From Streptomyces sp. AA1529 (GTDB lineage Bacteria > Actinomycetota > Actinomycetes > Streptomycetales > Streptomycetaceae): a DNA stretch of 64,000 bases. Location of the stretch: assembly GCF_000280905.1 (NCBI RefSeq), contig NZ_ALAP01000103.1, forward strand, positions 1 through 64,000. Reading direction: 5' to 3'. This document shows positions 33,716 through 43,366 of the stretch, piece by piece (positions within the stretch are counted from its first letter, which is position 1; each line of letters starts with the position of its first letter). A model generated the notes under the pieces. It made no database searches. It was not told where the DNA came from and worked only from the letters and a program-made list of their open reading frames with translations. Both the position numbers and the translations under genes were made by a program.

Positions 33716-35865
33716 TGAGCACGACAACAGCGGTCCGCACTCCGCGGCCGGATGACACCCAGGATCCGGCCGAGGGCCGGCACTCTCCCGGCCGGCCCCC
33801 GGGCGGCGGGTCGTTCACCCCGCGGCACCTGGCCCGGTCGCTGCCGGCCGCCGTGCGCAAGCTCGATCCGCGGTGCATGGCCGCGTCGCCGGTGATGTTC
33901 GTGGTCGAGGTGGGCTCGGTCGTCACCACCTGCCTCGCTGTCGCCCACCCTCGGGACTGGTTCGGCTGGGTGATCACGGCCTGGCTGTGGCTGACCGTCC
34001 TGTTCGCCAACCTCGCCGAAGCGGTGGCCGAGGGGCGCGGCAAGGCACAGGCCGACACCCTGCGCCGGGCCAGGACCGAGAGCGTGGCCCGGCGGCTGGC
34101 CGGACCGGACGACGCCCGGGAGACCGCGGTGCCCGGCACCGAACTGCGGGTCGGCGACCTCGTGGTCTGCGAGGCGGGTGACCTGATACCCGGGGACGGC
34201 GATGTCGTGGAGGGGGTCGCCACCGTCGACGAGTCCGCGATCACCGGCGAATCGGCCCCCGTCATCCGGGAGTCCGGCGGCGACCGGTGCGCCGTCACCG
34301 GCGGCACCAAGGTGCTCTCCGACCGTATCGTCGTACGGATCACCACCGAGCCCGGGCGGACCTTCATCGACCGGATGATCGCACTGGTGGAGGGCGCCGC
34401 CCGGCAGAAGACGCCCAACGAGATCGCCCTCAACATCCTGCTGGCAGCCCTCACGGTCGTCTTCCTCCTCGCCGTCGTCACCCTGCAGCCGTTCGCCGAC
34501 CACGCCGGGGCCGAACAGTCCCTGACCGTGCTCGCGGCGCTGCTCGTCTGCCTCATCCCCACCACCATCGGGGCGCTGCTCTCCGCCATCGGCATCGCCG
34601 GGATGGACCGGCTGGTGCAGCGCAACGTGCTGGCCACCTCCGGGCGGGCCGTGGAAGCGGCCGGGGACGTGACGACGCTGCTGCTCGACAAGACCGGCAC
34701 CATCACGCTGGGCGACCGCAGGGCCGTCGCCTTCGTCCCGGCAGCGGGCATCCCGGCGGAGGAGCTGGCGGACGCGGCCCGGCTCGGCTCGCTCGCCGAC
34801 GAGACACCCGAGGGCCGCTCCGTCGTCGCACTGGCCGCCGGGGAGCACCCGCCGGACGGCGGCGGCCCGGCCGCGCCGGCCGCGCCGGAGGGCGCCACCT
34901 GGGTGCCGTTCACCGCGCAGTCCCGGATGTCCGGCGTCGACGTCGGTGCCCCGGACGGTACCGGCGTGCGGCTGCGGGTGCGCAAAGGCGCCGCCGCGGC
35001 GGTGTCCGGCTGGATCGAGGAGCGGGGCGGCCGGGTCGGCACGGAGGTCGACAGCGCGGTGCGCGAGATCTCCGAGGCGGGTGGCACCCCCCTGGTGGTC
35101 GCCGTCGAGGACGCTGCCGGTGCCCGGGCGCTCGGCGTCATCCACCTCAAGGACATCGTCAAGGACGGCATCGCCGAACGCTTCGCCGAACTGCGCCGGA
35201 TGGGCATCAGAACCGTCATGATCACCGGGGACAACCCGCTGACCGCCGAGGCCGTCGCCGCCGAGGCCGGAGTCGACGGCCATCTCGCGGAGGCCACCCC
35301 CGAGGACAAGATGGCGCTCATCGAACGCGAACAGGCCGGCGGCCGGCTCGTCGCCATGACCGGTGACGGCACCAACGACGCCCCGGCCCTGGCTCGTGCC
35401 GACGTGGGCGTCGCCATGAACACCGGAACCTCCGCCGCCAAGGAGGCGGGGAACATGGTGGACCTGGACTCGGACCCCACCAAGCTCATCGAGATCGTGG
35501 AGATCGGCAAACAACTGCTGATCACCCGCGGCGCGCTGACCACCTTCTCGATCGCCAACGACGTCGCGAAGTACTTCGCGATCATCCCCGCGATGTTCGC
35601 CGCCGCCCACCCCGGCCTGGAGACCCTCGACATCATGCGGCTCACCTCGCCGCAGTCGGCGATCCTCTCCGCCGTGGTGTTCAACGCGCTGATCATCGTC
35701 GCCCTGGTGCCGCTCGCCCTGCGCGGCGTGCGCTACCGGCCGCTGAGCGCCGACCGGCTGCTGCGCCGCAACCTCGCCGTCTACGGCGTCGGCGGACTCG
35801 TCGCACCGTTCCTCGGCATCAAACTGATCGACCTGCTGCTGACCACGCTTCCCGGAGTGAGCTGA
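33715..35865 (+). CDS. kdpB: Potassium-transporting ATPase ATP-binding subunit B
   Basis: A 716-residue P-type ATPase. The phosphorylated D325 is in DKTGTITLGD; the actuator motif TGES is at residues 177-180, and its serine matches the site phosphorylated for inhibition in E. coli KdpB; the hinge MTGDGTNDAPAL is intact. The start was chosen at the ATG overlapping the kdpA stop. The first 45 residues, rich in Pro, Gly and Arg, are an extension not found in enterobacteria. Confidence 0.95.
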   Translation: MSTTTAVRTPRPDDTQDPAEGRHSPGRPPGGGSFTPRHLARSLPAAVRKLDPRCMAASPVMFVVEVGSVVTTCLAVAHPRDWFGWVITAWLWLTVLFANLAEAVAEGRGKAQADTLRRARTESVARRLAGPDDARETAVPGTELRVGDLVVCEAGDLIPGDGDVVEGVATVDESAITGESAPVIRESGGDRCAVTGGTKVLSDRIVVRITTEPGRTFIDRMIALVEGAARQKTPNEIALNILLAALTVVFLLAVVTLQPFADHAGAEQSLTVLAALLVCLIPTTIGALLSAIGIAGMDRLVQRNVLATSGRAVEAAGDVTTLLLDKTGTITLGDRRAVAFVPAAGIPAEELADAARLGSLADETPEGRSVVALAAGEHPPDGGGPAAPAAPEGATWVPFTAQSRMSGVDVGAPDGTGVRLRVRKGAAAAVSGWIEERGGRVGTEVDSAVREISEAGGTPLVVAVEDAAGARALGVIHLKDIVKDGIAERFAELRRMGIRTVMITGDNPLTAEAVAAEAGVDGHLAEATPEDKMALIEREQAGGRLVAMTGDGTNDAPALARADVGVAMNTGTSAAKEAGNMVDLDSDPTKLIEIVEIGKQLLITRGALTTFSIANDVAKYFAIIPAMFAAAHPGLETLDIMRLTSPQSAILSAVVFNALIIVALVPLALRGVRYRPLSADRLLRRNLAVYGVGGLVAPFLGIKLIDLLLTTLPGVS

Positions 35866-35870
35866 GCGAC

Positions 35871-36467
35871 ATGACCACAGCTGTTGTACGCGCCGCGGGC
35901 CGGCTCGGCTGGGCCGCCGGCCGCGCCCTGCTCGCACTGACTCTCCTGTGCGGGGTCCTCTACCCGCTGGCGGTGACCGGCGTCGCCCAGGCCGTCTTCC
36001 CCGGCAAGGCGAACGGCTCGCCGGTGCGGGTGGCGGGCGAGGAGGTCGGCTCGGCCCTGATCGGGCAGCAGTGGCGCGGCCGGAAGTGGTTCCACGGCCG
36101 CCCCTCGCACTCCGGCTACGATCCGCGTGCCTCCGGCTCCGGTCAGCTGGGTGCGAGCGACCCGCGGCTGGTCGCGTCCGTACGGCGGACCCGGCACGAG
36201 GTCGCCGAGCTGAACGGGGTGCCGCCCGCCGCCGTGCCCCCCGACGCGGTGACCGGTTCCGCATCGGCCCTCGACCCGCACATCTCACCCCGGTACGCGA
36301 GGATCCAGAGCGCGCGGGTGGCACGGGCCAACGGGTTGCCCGTGCAGGCGGTGCGGGCTCTGGTGGCCTCGCACACGGAGGGCCGCGGCGCCGGATTCCT
36401 GGGCGAGGAGCATGTGAACGTGCTGACGCTGAACGTGGCCCTGCGCGCCGCGGCAGCCTCCCGCTGA
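35871..36467 (+). CDS. kdpC: Potassium-transporting ATPase subunit C
   Basis: A 198-residue protein with one N-terminal membrane helix (ALLALTLLCGVLYPLAVTGV) and an outside domain having GQQWRGRKWFHGRPS and SALDPHISPRYARIQSARVA, the KdpC signatures. It holds KdpA and KdpB together and raises ATP affinity. Five bases after kdpB. Confidence 0.94.
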   Translation: MTTAVVRAAGRLGWAAGRALLALTLLCGVLYPLAVTGVAQAVFPGKANGSPVRVAGEEVGSALIGQQWRGRKWFHGRPSHSGYDPRASGSGQLGASDPRLVASVRRTRHEVAELNGVPPAAVPPDAVTGSASALDPHISPRYARIQSARVARANGLPVQAVRALVASHTEGRGAGFLGEEHVNVLTLNVALRAAAASR

Positions 36468-36536
36468 CCGCGGGGCTCCCAGCGGAGCCCGCGCCCGGCC
36501 TCCCCGCCGTGAGTGCGGTCCGCGGCACCCGGCCCG

Positions 36537-36566
36537 GTCCCGGCCCCCGGCGTGGCGGGCCGGGAC
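36537..36566 (+). terminator. Hairpin between kdpC and kdpD
   Basis: GTCCCGGCCC pairs with GGGCCGGGAC around a ten-base loop in the 200-base gap. It could end the structural operon, or attenuate read-through into kdpDE. Confidence 0.5.
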
Positions 36567-36668
36567 GGACGCCGAACGCCGCCCGGGCGCCCGGCGCCCA
36601 CCCGGGCGATCCATACGCAACCCTGACGCCCGGCCCCGCCCGCACCGCATGACCAGGGCCGGAAAGCG

Positions 36669-39329
36669 GTGACAATGGAGGGCATGGTGTCCGGAACGCA
36701 GCAGCAGCAGCGGCGGCGGGGCCGGCTGCGGGTCTTCCTCGGAGCGGCGCCCGGCGTCGGCAAGACCTACGCCGTGCTCTCCGAAGCGCACCGCCGGGTG
36801 GAGCGGGGCACCGACGTGGTCGTCGGATTCGTCGAGCACCACGACCGCCCGCGGACCGAAGTGCTGCTGCACGGGCTGGAGCAGGTGCCGCGCCGCGGGA
36901 CCACACACCGGGGCGCCGACCTCACCGAGATGGACACCGACGCGGTGCTCGCCCGCCGCCCCGCCGTGGCCGTCGTGGACGAACTGGCCCACACCAACGT
37001 GCCCGGCTCCCGGAACGCCAAGCGCTGGCAGGACGTCGAGGAACTGCTCGCCGCCGGGATCGACGTCGTCTCCACCGTCAACATCCAGCACCTGGAGTCG
37101 CTCGGCGACGTGGTGGAGTCCATCACCGGCGTACGGCAGCGCGAGACCGTGCCCGACGAAGTGGTGCGGCGCGCCGACCAGATCGAACTGGTCGACATGT
37201 CCCCGCAGGCCCTGCGCCGCCGGATGGCGCACGGCAACGTCTACGCGCCGGACAAGGTCGACGCGGCGCTGTCCAACTACTTCCGGCCCGGCAACCTGAC
37301 CGCCCTGCGCGAACTGGCCCTGCTGTGGACGGCCGACCGGGTCGACGAGTATCTCCAGCAGTACCGCTCCGAGCACCGCATACGCACCACCTGGCAGGCC
37401 CGCGAGCGGATCGTCGTCGGGCTCACCGGCGGGCCCGAGGGCCGCACCCTGATCCGCCGCGCCGCCCGGATGGCGGCCAAGGGCTCGGGCAGCGAGATCC
37501 TGGCCGTCCACATCTCCCACGCCGACGGCCTCACCTCCGCCTCCCCGCAGGAACTCGCCGTCCAGCGCACCCTCGTGGAGGACCTCGGCGGCACCTACCA
37601 CCACGTCATCGGCGACGACATCCCCCAGGCCCTGCTGGAGTTCGCGCGGGGCCACAACGCCACCCAGATCGTGCTCGGCTCCTCGCGCCGCAGGACCTGG
37701 CAGTACGTCTTCGGGCCCGGGGTCGGCGCCACCGTCGCCCGGGACTCCGGGCCGGACCTGGACGTGCACATCGTCACCCACGAGGAAGTCGCCCGGGGGC
37801 GCGGGCTGCCCGGCACCCGGGCCGCCCGGCTGGGCACGGCGCGCGTCGTCGCCGGCTGGCTGACCGCGTTCGGGGCTCCCGTGCTGCTGACGTTCCTGAT
37901 GCTGGCCACCGAGCCGGGCATCGGCTTCGCCAACGACGTGCTGCTCTTCCTGGTGCTCACGGTCACCGCCGGACTGGTGGGCGGACTGCTGCCCGCGCTG
38001 GCCTCCGCCGCGGTCTGCTCGGCGCTGCTGAACTACTTCTTCACCGAGCCCGTCCGCACCTGGACCATCAGCGACGGCCGCAACGTCGTCTCGCTCGCCG
38101 TCTTCTTCGCCGTCGCCGTGGCCGTCGCCTCCGTGGTGGACCTGGCGGCCCGGCGCACCCAGCAGGCGGCCAGGCTGCGCGCCGAGTCGGAGATCCTCTC
38201 CGCGCTGGCGGGCAGCGTGCTGCGCGGCGAGACCCCGCACGCGAGCGGCGGTCCGGGCAGCGGGCCCAGCCTGGAGGCGCTCCTGGAGCGGGTCCGGGAG
38301 ACCTTCGCCATGGACGGTGTCGCCCTGCTGGAGCGCACCGCCGAGCGGGCCGCGTGGACCTGCGCGGGCAGCGTCGGCACCACCGGCTCCGGCAAGCGGC
38401 TGGCCGCACCGGAGGACGGCGAGACGGACATGCCGGTCGGGGACAGCATGATGCTGGTGCTCTCCGGACGGGTGCTGCCCGCCGAGGACCGCAGGGTCCT
38501 CGCCGCGTTCGCCGCGCAGGCCGCCGGGGTGCTCGACCGGCAGCGGCTGCTGGGCGAGGCCGAGCAGGCCCGCGAGCTGGCCGAGGGCAACCGGATCCGC
38601 ACCGCGCTGCTGGCCGCCGTCTCGCACGACCTGCGCACCCCGCTGGCCGCCATCAAGGCGTCCGTCTCCTCGCTGCGCTCCGACGACGTGCAGTGGTCGG
38701 CGGAGGACGAGGCGGAGCTGCTGGGGGCGATCGAGGAGGGCGCGGACAAGCTCGACAACCTGGTCGGCAATCTGCTGGACATGTCCCGGCTGCACACCGG
38801 CACCGTCCGGCCGCACATCAAGGACATCAGCCTGGAGGAGGTCGTGCCCAAGGCGCTGGGCGGCGTCCCGGAGGGCAGCGTGCGGCTGGCCGTCGCCGAG
38901 GCGCTGCCGCTGGTCGCCGTCGACCCGGGGCTGCTGGAGCGCACCGTCGCCAACCTGGTGGAGAACGCGGTCAAGTACAGCCCGGAGGGGAAGAAGGTGC
39001 TGGTGCGCGCCAGCGCGCTGGCCGACCGGGTCGAGCTGCGCTGCACCGACCGCGGCCCCGGGGTGCCCGACAGCGACAAGGACCGCATCTTCGAGCCCTT
39101 CCAGCGCTACGGCGACGCACCCGGCGGTGCCGGGGTCGGCCTCGGTCTGGCCGTCGCCCGCGGCTTCGCCGAGGCGATGGGCGGCACGCTGGAGGCCGAG
39201 GACACCCCCGGGGGCGGCATGACCATGGTGCTCACCCTGCGCGCGGCGCACGGCCGCGGACCCGCGCCCCGCCGGCTGTCGAACCCCGGCGGCAGACCGC
39301 AGCTCCAGTCGCAGCGCTCCGGCGCCTGA
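36669..39329 (+). CDS. kdpD: Osmosensitive potassium-channel sensor kinase KdpD
   Basis: An 886-residue kinase. The N-terminal KdpD domain has a P-loop (GAAPGVGKT, about residues 25-33) and DELAHTNVPGSRN; a USP-like domain follows (about 240-370), then four membrane helices (about 390-490, DUF4118), a GAF-like region, and a kinase core with H653 in VSHDLRTPLAAIK and GVGLGLAVARGFAEAMGG. It senses low potassium and phosphorylates KdpE. The USP domain is a c-di-AMP-binding site in several bacteria. GTG at 36669 and ATGs at 36675 and 36684 all are possible starts. Confidence 0.93.
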   Translation: MTMEGMVSGTQQQQRRRGRLRVFLGAAPGVGKTYAVLSEAHRRVERGTDVVVGFVEHHDRPRTEVLLHGLEQVPRRGTTHRGADLTEMDTDAVLARRPAVAVVDELAHTNVPGSRNAKRWQDVEELLAAGIDVVSTVNIQHLESLGDVVESITGVRQRETVPDEVVRRADQIELVDMSPQALRRRMAHGNVYAPDKVDAALSNYFRPGNLTALRELALLWTADRVDEYLQQYRSEHRIRTTWQARERIVVGLTGGPEGRTLIRRAARMAAKGSGSEILAVHISHADGLTSASPQELAVQRTLVEDLGGTYHHVIGDDIPQALLEFARGHNATQIVLGSSRRRTWQYVFGPGVGATVARDSGPDLDVHIVTHEEVARGRGLPGTRAARLGTARVVAGWLTAFGAPVLLTFLMLATEPGIGFANDVLLFLVLTVTAGLVGGLLPALASAAVCSALLNYFFTEPVRTWTISDGRNVVSLAVFFAVAVAVASVVDLAARRTQQAARLRAESEILSALAGSVLRGETPHASGGPGSGPSLEALLERVRETFAMDGVALLERTAERAAWTCAGSVGTTGSGKRLAAPEDGETDMPVGDSMMLVLSGRVLPAEDRRVLAAFAAQAAGVLDRQRLLGEAEQARELAEGNRIRTALLAAVSHDLRTPLAAIKASVSSLRSDDVQWSAEDEAELLGAIEEGADKLDNLVGNLLDMSRLHTGTVRPHIKDISLEEVVPKALGGVPEGSVRLAVAEALPLVAVDPGLLERTVANLVENAVKYSPEGKKVLVRASALADRVELRCTDRGPGVPDSDKDRIFEPFQRYGDAPGGAGVGLGLAVARGFAEAMGGTLEAEDTPGGGMTMVLTLRAAHGRGPAPRRLSNPGGRPQLQSQRSGA

Positions 39330-39358
39330 GCGGCACGACGTAACCGAGAGGAACAAGA

Positions 39359-40045
39359 ATGCACCGGGTGCTCGTGGTCGACGACGAACCCCAGATCGTC
39401 CGCGCCCTCGTGATCAACCTCAAGGCGCGCAAGTACGAGGTGGACGCCGCGCACGACGGCGCGACCGCGCTGCGCCTGGCGGCCGACCGGCATCCCGACG
39501 CCGTCGTCCTGGACCTGGGACTGCCCGACATGGACGGCGTGGACGTCATCCACGGCATCCGCGGCTGGACCCGGGTGCCGATCCTGGTGCTCTCCGCCCG
39601 GCAGACCTCCGACGAGAAGGTGGCGGCGCTGGACGCCGGAGCCGACGACTACGTCACCAAGCCGTTCGGCATGGACGAGCTGCTGGCCCGGCTGCGCGCC
39701 GCCGTCCGGCGCGCGGAGCCGCCGGCCGGGATGCCGGAGGGGACCGGGGTCATCGAGACCCGGACCTTCACCGTCGATCTGGCGGCGAAGAAGGTGCACC
39801 GCGACGGCGGCGACGTACGGCTCACCCCGACCGAGTGGCATCTGCTGGAGGTGCTGGTTCGCAGCCCCGGGCGGCTGGTGAGCCAGAAGCAGCTGCTCAG
39901 GGAGGTCTGGGGCCCCTCCTACGGCACCGAGACCAACTACCTGCGGGTCTACATGGCCCAGCTCCGCCGCAAACTGGAGGCCGACCCCTCGCACCCCCGG
40001 CACTTCGTGACCGAGGCCGGCATGGGCTACCGCTTCGAGACGTGA
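39359..40045 (+). CDS. kdpE: KDP operon response regulator KdpE
   Basis: A 228-residue OmpR-family regulator. Acidic pocket D8/D9, phospho-acceptor D52 in VVLDLGLPD, and lysine in VTKPFG are present; the winged helix has PTEWHLLEVLVRSPGRLVS and YLRVYMAQLRRKLE. AGAGGAA lies before the ATG. It probably activates the kdpFABC promoter at the tandem repeats upstream. Confidence 0.94.
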   Translation: MHRVLVVDDEPQIVRALVINLKARKYEVDAAHDGATALRLAADRHPDAVVLDLGLPDMDGVDVIHGIRGWTRVPILVLSARQTSDEKVAALDAGADDYVTKPFGMDELLARLRAAVRRAEPPAGMPEGTGVIETRTFTVDLAAKKVHRDGGDVRLTPTEWHLLEVLVRSPGRLVSQKQLLREVWGPSYGTETNYLRVYMAQLRRKLEADPSHPRHFVTEAGMGYRFET

Positions 40046-40126
40046 GCACACGCTGCGGCGCCCCGGTACGCGGCGGTGCCGGCGGGCGGGGGAGACGTGC
40101 CGCCGTCCGGCGGTACCCTGGCGGTT

Positions 40127-40531
40127 ATGACTGGCGCCACCCGAGAGCAGCGGGGCACGGGAAGCGGGCGGTTCCGACGGTTCCTGGAACGGCTCTCCTC
40201 CTCGGAGGAGGACCTGCGCTCGGCCGAGCTGCGTGAGGAAGCCGAGGACACCGGCTGTGCCCGTATCTCCGAATGCACCGACCGCGAGATGGTGCGGGTA
40301 ACCGGTACGCTGCGCACCGTGACACTGCGGCCGCGCGCCGGAGTGCCCACCCTGGAGGCCGAGCTGTTCGACGGGTCGGCCTCGCTGGACGTCGTCTGGC
40401 TGGGCCGCCGCTCCATCGCGGGGATCGAGCCGGGCCGCAAGCTGATCGTCTGGGGGCGGATCACCGTCAACCACGGCCGTCCCGTCATGTTCAACCCGAA
40501 GTACGAGCTGCGACCCCTCGGACAGGAGTAG
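40127..40531 (+). CDS. OB-fold nucleic-acid-binding protein
   Basis: A 134-residue protein. A basic, Ser/Glu-rich start (FRRFLERLSSSEEDLRSAEL) precedes an OB-fold barrel (MVRVTGTLRTVTLRPRAGVP; LDVVWLGRRSIAGIEPGRKL; VNHGRPVMFNPKYEL). The family is conserved next to DUF3159 in Actinobacteria and likely binds single-stranded nucleic acid. A TACCCT box eight bases before the ATG suggests a leaderless mRNA. Confidence 0.85.
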   Translation: MTGATREQRGTGSGRFRRFLERLSSSEEDLRSAELREEAEDTGCARISECTDREMVRVTGTLRTVTLRPRAGVPTLEAELFDGSASLDVVWLGRRSIAGIEPGRKLIVWGRITVNHGRPVMFNPKYELRPLGQE

Positions 40532-40534
40532 CGG

Positions 40535-41335
40535 GTGACCCTTCCCGACAAGCGGACCGAAGCGCAGGAGCCGGACGACCGGCCGGCCGGCGGGACCGGC
40601 TCGCAGGCCCCGCAGGAGACCGGATCGCAGGCCGTCACGGAAGCGGCGCTGTTCGAGGCGTTCGGCGGGGTGCGGGGCCTGGTCGAGACGACGGTGCCCG
40701 GCCTGGTCTTCATCGCGATGTACACGGTGAACAAGGACATCCACACCGCCGCGATCACAGCGCTGGTGCTCTCCGGTGTGATGGTCGTCTTCCGGCTGCT
40801 GCGCAAGGACACCGTCAAGCACGCCTTCAGCGGGATCTTCGGCGTCGGCTTCGGCGTGCTCTTCGCGATGATGACGGGCAACGCCAAGGACTTCTACCTG
40901 CCGGGCATGCTCTACACGCTGGGCCTGGCGCTCGCCTACCTCGTCACCGCCATGGCGGGCGTGCCGCTGCTCGGCCTGGTGCTCGGTCCGGTGTTCAAGG
41001 AGAACCTCTCCTGGCGCAAGCGCAACCCCGGCCGCAAGAAGGCGTACACCAAGGCGAGCTACGCCTGGGGATTCATCCTGCTCGGCAAGTCGGCCGTGCT
41101 CTTCCCGCTCTACTTCTGGGGCGAGACCACCCAGTTCGGCTGGGTCACCGTCATCCTGAAGATCCCGCCGTTCCTGCTGGCCGTCTACCTCACCTGGATC
41201 TTCCTGGCGAAGGCGCCGCCGCCGATCAATGTCATCGCCGAGCTGGAGGCCGAGGAGGAAGCGGCCAAGGCCGAGAAGGCCGCCGCACAGGCCGCCACGG
41301 CGGAGGCGGGCACGACCGGCCGGCACCGCCGCTGA
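40535..41335 (+). CDS. DUF3159 multi-pass membrane protein
   Basis: A 266-residue protein with GTG start. After about 45 acidic residues there are five or six membrane segments (for example VPGLVFIAMYTVNKDIHTAA; FGVGFGVLFAMMTGN; LYTLGLALAYLVTAMAGVPL; KSAVLFPLYFWGE), then an Ala/Glu-rich coiled tail. The family is conserved with the OB-fold gene across Actinobacteria; its transported substrate or role is unknown. It starts three bases after the previous stop. Confidence 0.85.
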   Translation: MTLPDKRTEAQEPDDRPAGGTGSQAPQETGSQAVTEAALFEAFGGVRGLVETTVPGLVFIAMYTVNKDIHTAAITALVLSGVMVVFRLLRKDTVKHAFSGIFGVGFGVLFAMMTGNAKDFYLPGMLYTLGLALAYLVTAMAGVPLLGLVLGPVFKENLSWRKRNPGRKKAYTKASYAWGFILLGKSAVLFPLYFWGETTQFGWVTVILKIPPFLLAVYLTWIFLAKAPPPINVIAELEAEEEAAKAEKAAAQAATAEAGTTGRHRR

Positions 41336-41477
41336 ACCCGGCCGGCGCCGCCGTCGACGCGCACGCGCCCGCCCCGCGGTCCGGCTGAACGGGCCAACCG
41401 GACCGCCTGCCGCGCCGTCCTCGCCGCCGCGGGGAAGGATCTCCGCGACGCGCACGGCGACACGGAGGCGAGGCGCC

Positions 41478-42482
41478 ATGGACGACCCCACCCGGCGGCC
41501 CGGACCGCCCACGGACGGAGCGGCCGCGCACAGGGCACGCAGGACGGTGCTGCGGACCGTCCTGGCGACCGCCGCGGCGCTCGGCACGGGCACCCTCGCC
41601 GCGTGCGGCTCCGACGGAGGCGAGGGGGACTCGTCCCCGTTCACCGGTGAGCAGCACAAGGGCGGCCGGGTGCTGGCGGTGAAGGTCGACAACGTGACCG
41701 CGGCCCGGCCGCAGAACGGGCTCGACCGCGCCGACATCGTCTACACCGAGCAGGTCGAGGCCGGTCTCAGCCGCATCCTGGCCGTCTTCGCCTCCGACCT
41801 CCCCGCCACCGTCGGCCCGGTGCGCAGCGCCCGCGAGTCCGACATCGAACTGCTGCGCCAGTTCGGCGAGCCGGCCCTGGCGTTCTCCGGCGTGCAGAGC
41901 AAGCTCCTGCCGACCCTGGAGGCGGCACCGCTGCGGCTGCTGCCGCCCGGCGAGCTGACCGACGGCTACGAACGCGACCCGGGCCGCCGCGTTCCCCACA
42001 ACCTCTGTCTCAAGGCGCGCCGCGCCGAGCAGGCCGCCGACGGCGCCTCCGCGCCCCGGGACATCGGCTACCGCTTCGGTTCCGCACCCGGCGGCGGCCG
42101 GTCCACCGACCGGCACACCGTCCGCTACCCCGGGGCCCGCTTCACCTTCACCTGGTCCGCCGACCGCGGCCGCTGGCTGGTGGCGATGGACGGGTCCCCG
42201 GCACGTGCCCGCGGTGGCGGGCGGCTCGCCCCCGCCACCGTCGTGATCCAGTACGTGACCGTGCGCCCGTCCCGCTTCCACGACAGTTCCGGCAGCGTCA
42301 CCCCTTACACCGAGACCGTCGGCTCCGGCGACGCCCTGGTGCTGCGGGACGGCACGGCGTACGAAGCACACTGGTCGCGCCCCTCGGCGAGCGGCGGCAC
42401 CGCCTTCACCCTGGCGGACGGCGGGGATCGGCTGCCCTTCGCGCGCGGCCAGGTGTGGGTCGCGCTGGTGAAGAAGAGCTGA
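41478..42482 (+). CDS. DUF3048 lipoprotein
   Basis: A 334-residue exported lipoprotein. Twin arginines (RARRTVLRT) and a hydrophobic stretch end in the lipobox GTLAAC. The mature part is a DUF3048 domain (VLAVKVDNVTAARPQNGLDR; TEQVEAGLSRILAVF; PVRSARESDIELL). The family may bind cell wall or metals, without proof. GGAGGCGAGG before the ATG. Confidence 0.86.
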   Translation: MDDPTRRPGPPTDGAAAHRARRTVLRTVLATAAALGTGTLAACGSDGGEGDSSPFTGEQHKGGRVLAVKVDNVTAARPQNGLDRADIVYTEQVEAGLSRILAVFASDLPATVGPVRSARESDIELLRQFGEPALAFSGVQSKLLPTLEAAPLRLLPPGELTDGYERDPGRRVPHNLCLKARRAEQAADGASAPRDIGYRFGSAPGGGRSTDRHTVRYPGARFTFTWSADRGRWLVAMDGSPARARGGGRLAPATVVIQYVTVRPSRFHDSSGSVTPYTETVGSGDALVLRDGTAYEAHWSRPSASGGTAFTLADGGDRLPFARGQVWVALVKKS

Positions 42483-42618
42483 CCGGGCCGCTCACGCCGG
42501 GCCGAGCCGCCGCCGCGGAAGCCCGCCCGCGACCGTTCTCGTCAACCGCGGCTTCCGCCCCCGTGAGCGCGCCGCAGCCCGCGGGAGCGGCACCCGCGCG
42601 ACCACCATCGCGGGGCTG

Positions 42619-43281
42619 TCACCCGCGGGTCGAGAGCAGTTCCTCGAGCTGTTCCTCGCGTGCGGGAGCGGCGACGAAGAGGAGTTCGTCGCCCGCCTCC
42701 AGCACGTCGTCCGGATCCGGCGTCAGCACCCGGGACCCGCGGATGATCGTCACCAGCGCGGTGTCCTCCGGCCAGCTCACGTCACCCACGCGGGTGCCCG
42801 CCAGCGTGGACTCCGGGGGCAGCGTGAGCTCCACGAGGTTCGCGTCGCCCTGCGAGAAGCGCAGCAGCCGCACCAGATCGCCGACGCTGACGGCCTCCTC
42901 CACCAGAGCCGACATCAGGCGCGGGGTCGAGACGGCGACATCCACTCCCCACGACTCGTTGAACAGCCACTCGTTCTTCGGGTTGTTGACCCGGGCCACC
43001 ACCCGGGGCACCCCGTACTCCGTCTTGGCCAACAGCGAGACCACCAGGTTGACCTTGTCGTCACCCGTTGCGGCGATCACCACATGGCAGCGCTCCAGCG
43101 CCGCCTCGTCCAGCGAGGTGATCTCGCACGCGTCCGCCAGCAGCCACTCCGCCTGGGGAACCCGCTCCACGGAGATGGCTGTCGGCGCCTTGTCGACGAG
43201 CAGGACCTCGTGCCCGTTCTCCAACAGCTCGCCCGCGACGGAGCGGCCCACCGCGCCCGCCCCGGCAATCGCCACTCTCAT
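42619..43281 (-). CDS. TrkA/RCK-type potassium regulatory protein
   Basis: A 220-residue protein with an N-terminal NAD-binding RCK_N domain (GAGAVGRSVAGELLENGHEV) and a C-terminal RCK_C domain (STLAGTRVGDVSWPEDTALV). It is one of a TrkA pair gating a potassium channel or permease in response to NAD(H)/ATP or c-di-AMP. RCK_C domains bind c-di-AMP in other bacteria. It follows the second TrkA gene by about 85 bases on the same strand. Confidence 0.9.
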   Translation of the reverse strand: MRVAIAGAGAVGRSVAGELLENGHEVLLVDKAPTAISVERVPQAEWLLADACEITSLDEAALERCHVVIAATGDDKVNLVVSLLAKTEYGVPRVVARVNNPKNEWLFNESWGVDVAVSTPRLMSALVEEAVSVGDLVRLLRFSQGDANLVELTLPPESTLAGTRVGDVSWPEDTALVTIIRGSRVLTPDPDDVLEAGDELLFVAAPAREEQLEELLSTRG

Positions 43282-43366
43282 GCGTTCCCCTGGTTCGCTT
43301 CTCCGCCTGTCCGGCGGAGTGCGTGCGTCCTGCTCCGGCGCGGCTCGGCAGCCGCCCGTGTGCCGT

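Noticed and set aside
33418..36906. 1162-aa minus-strand frame over the kdp genes
   Set aside because: No domain, antisense to kdpA-kdpD, typical high-GC shadow.
36285..39356. 1023-aa minus-strand frame over kdpD
   Set aside because: Same reason; the plus-strand kinase has full motifs.
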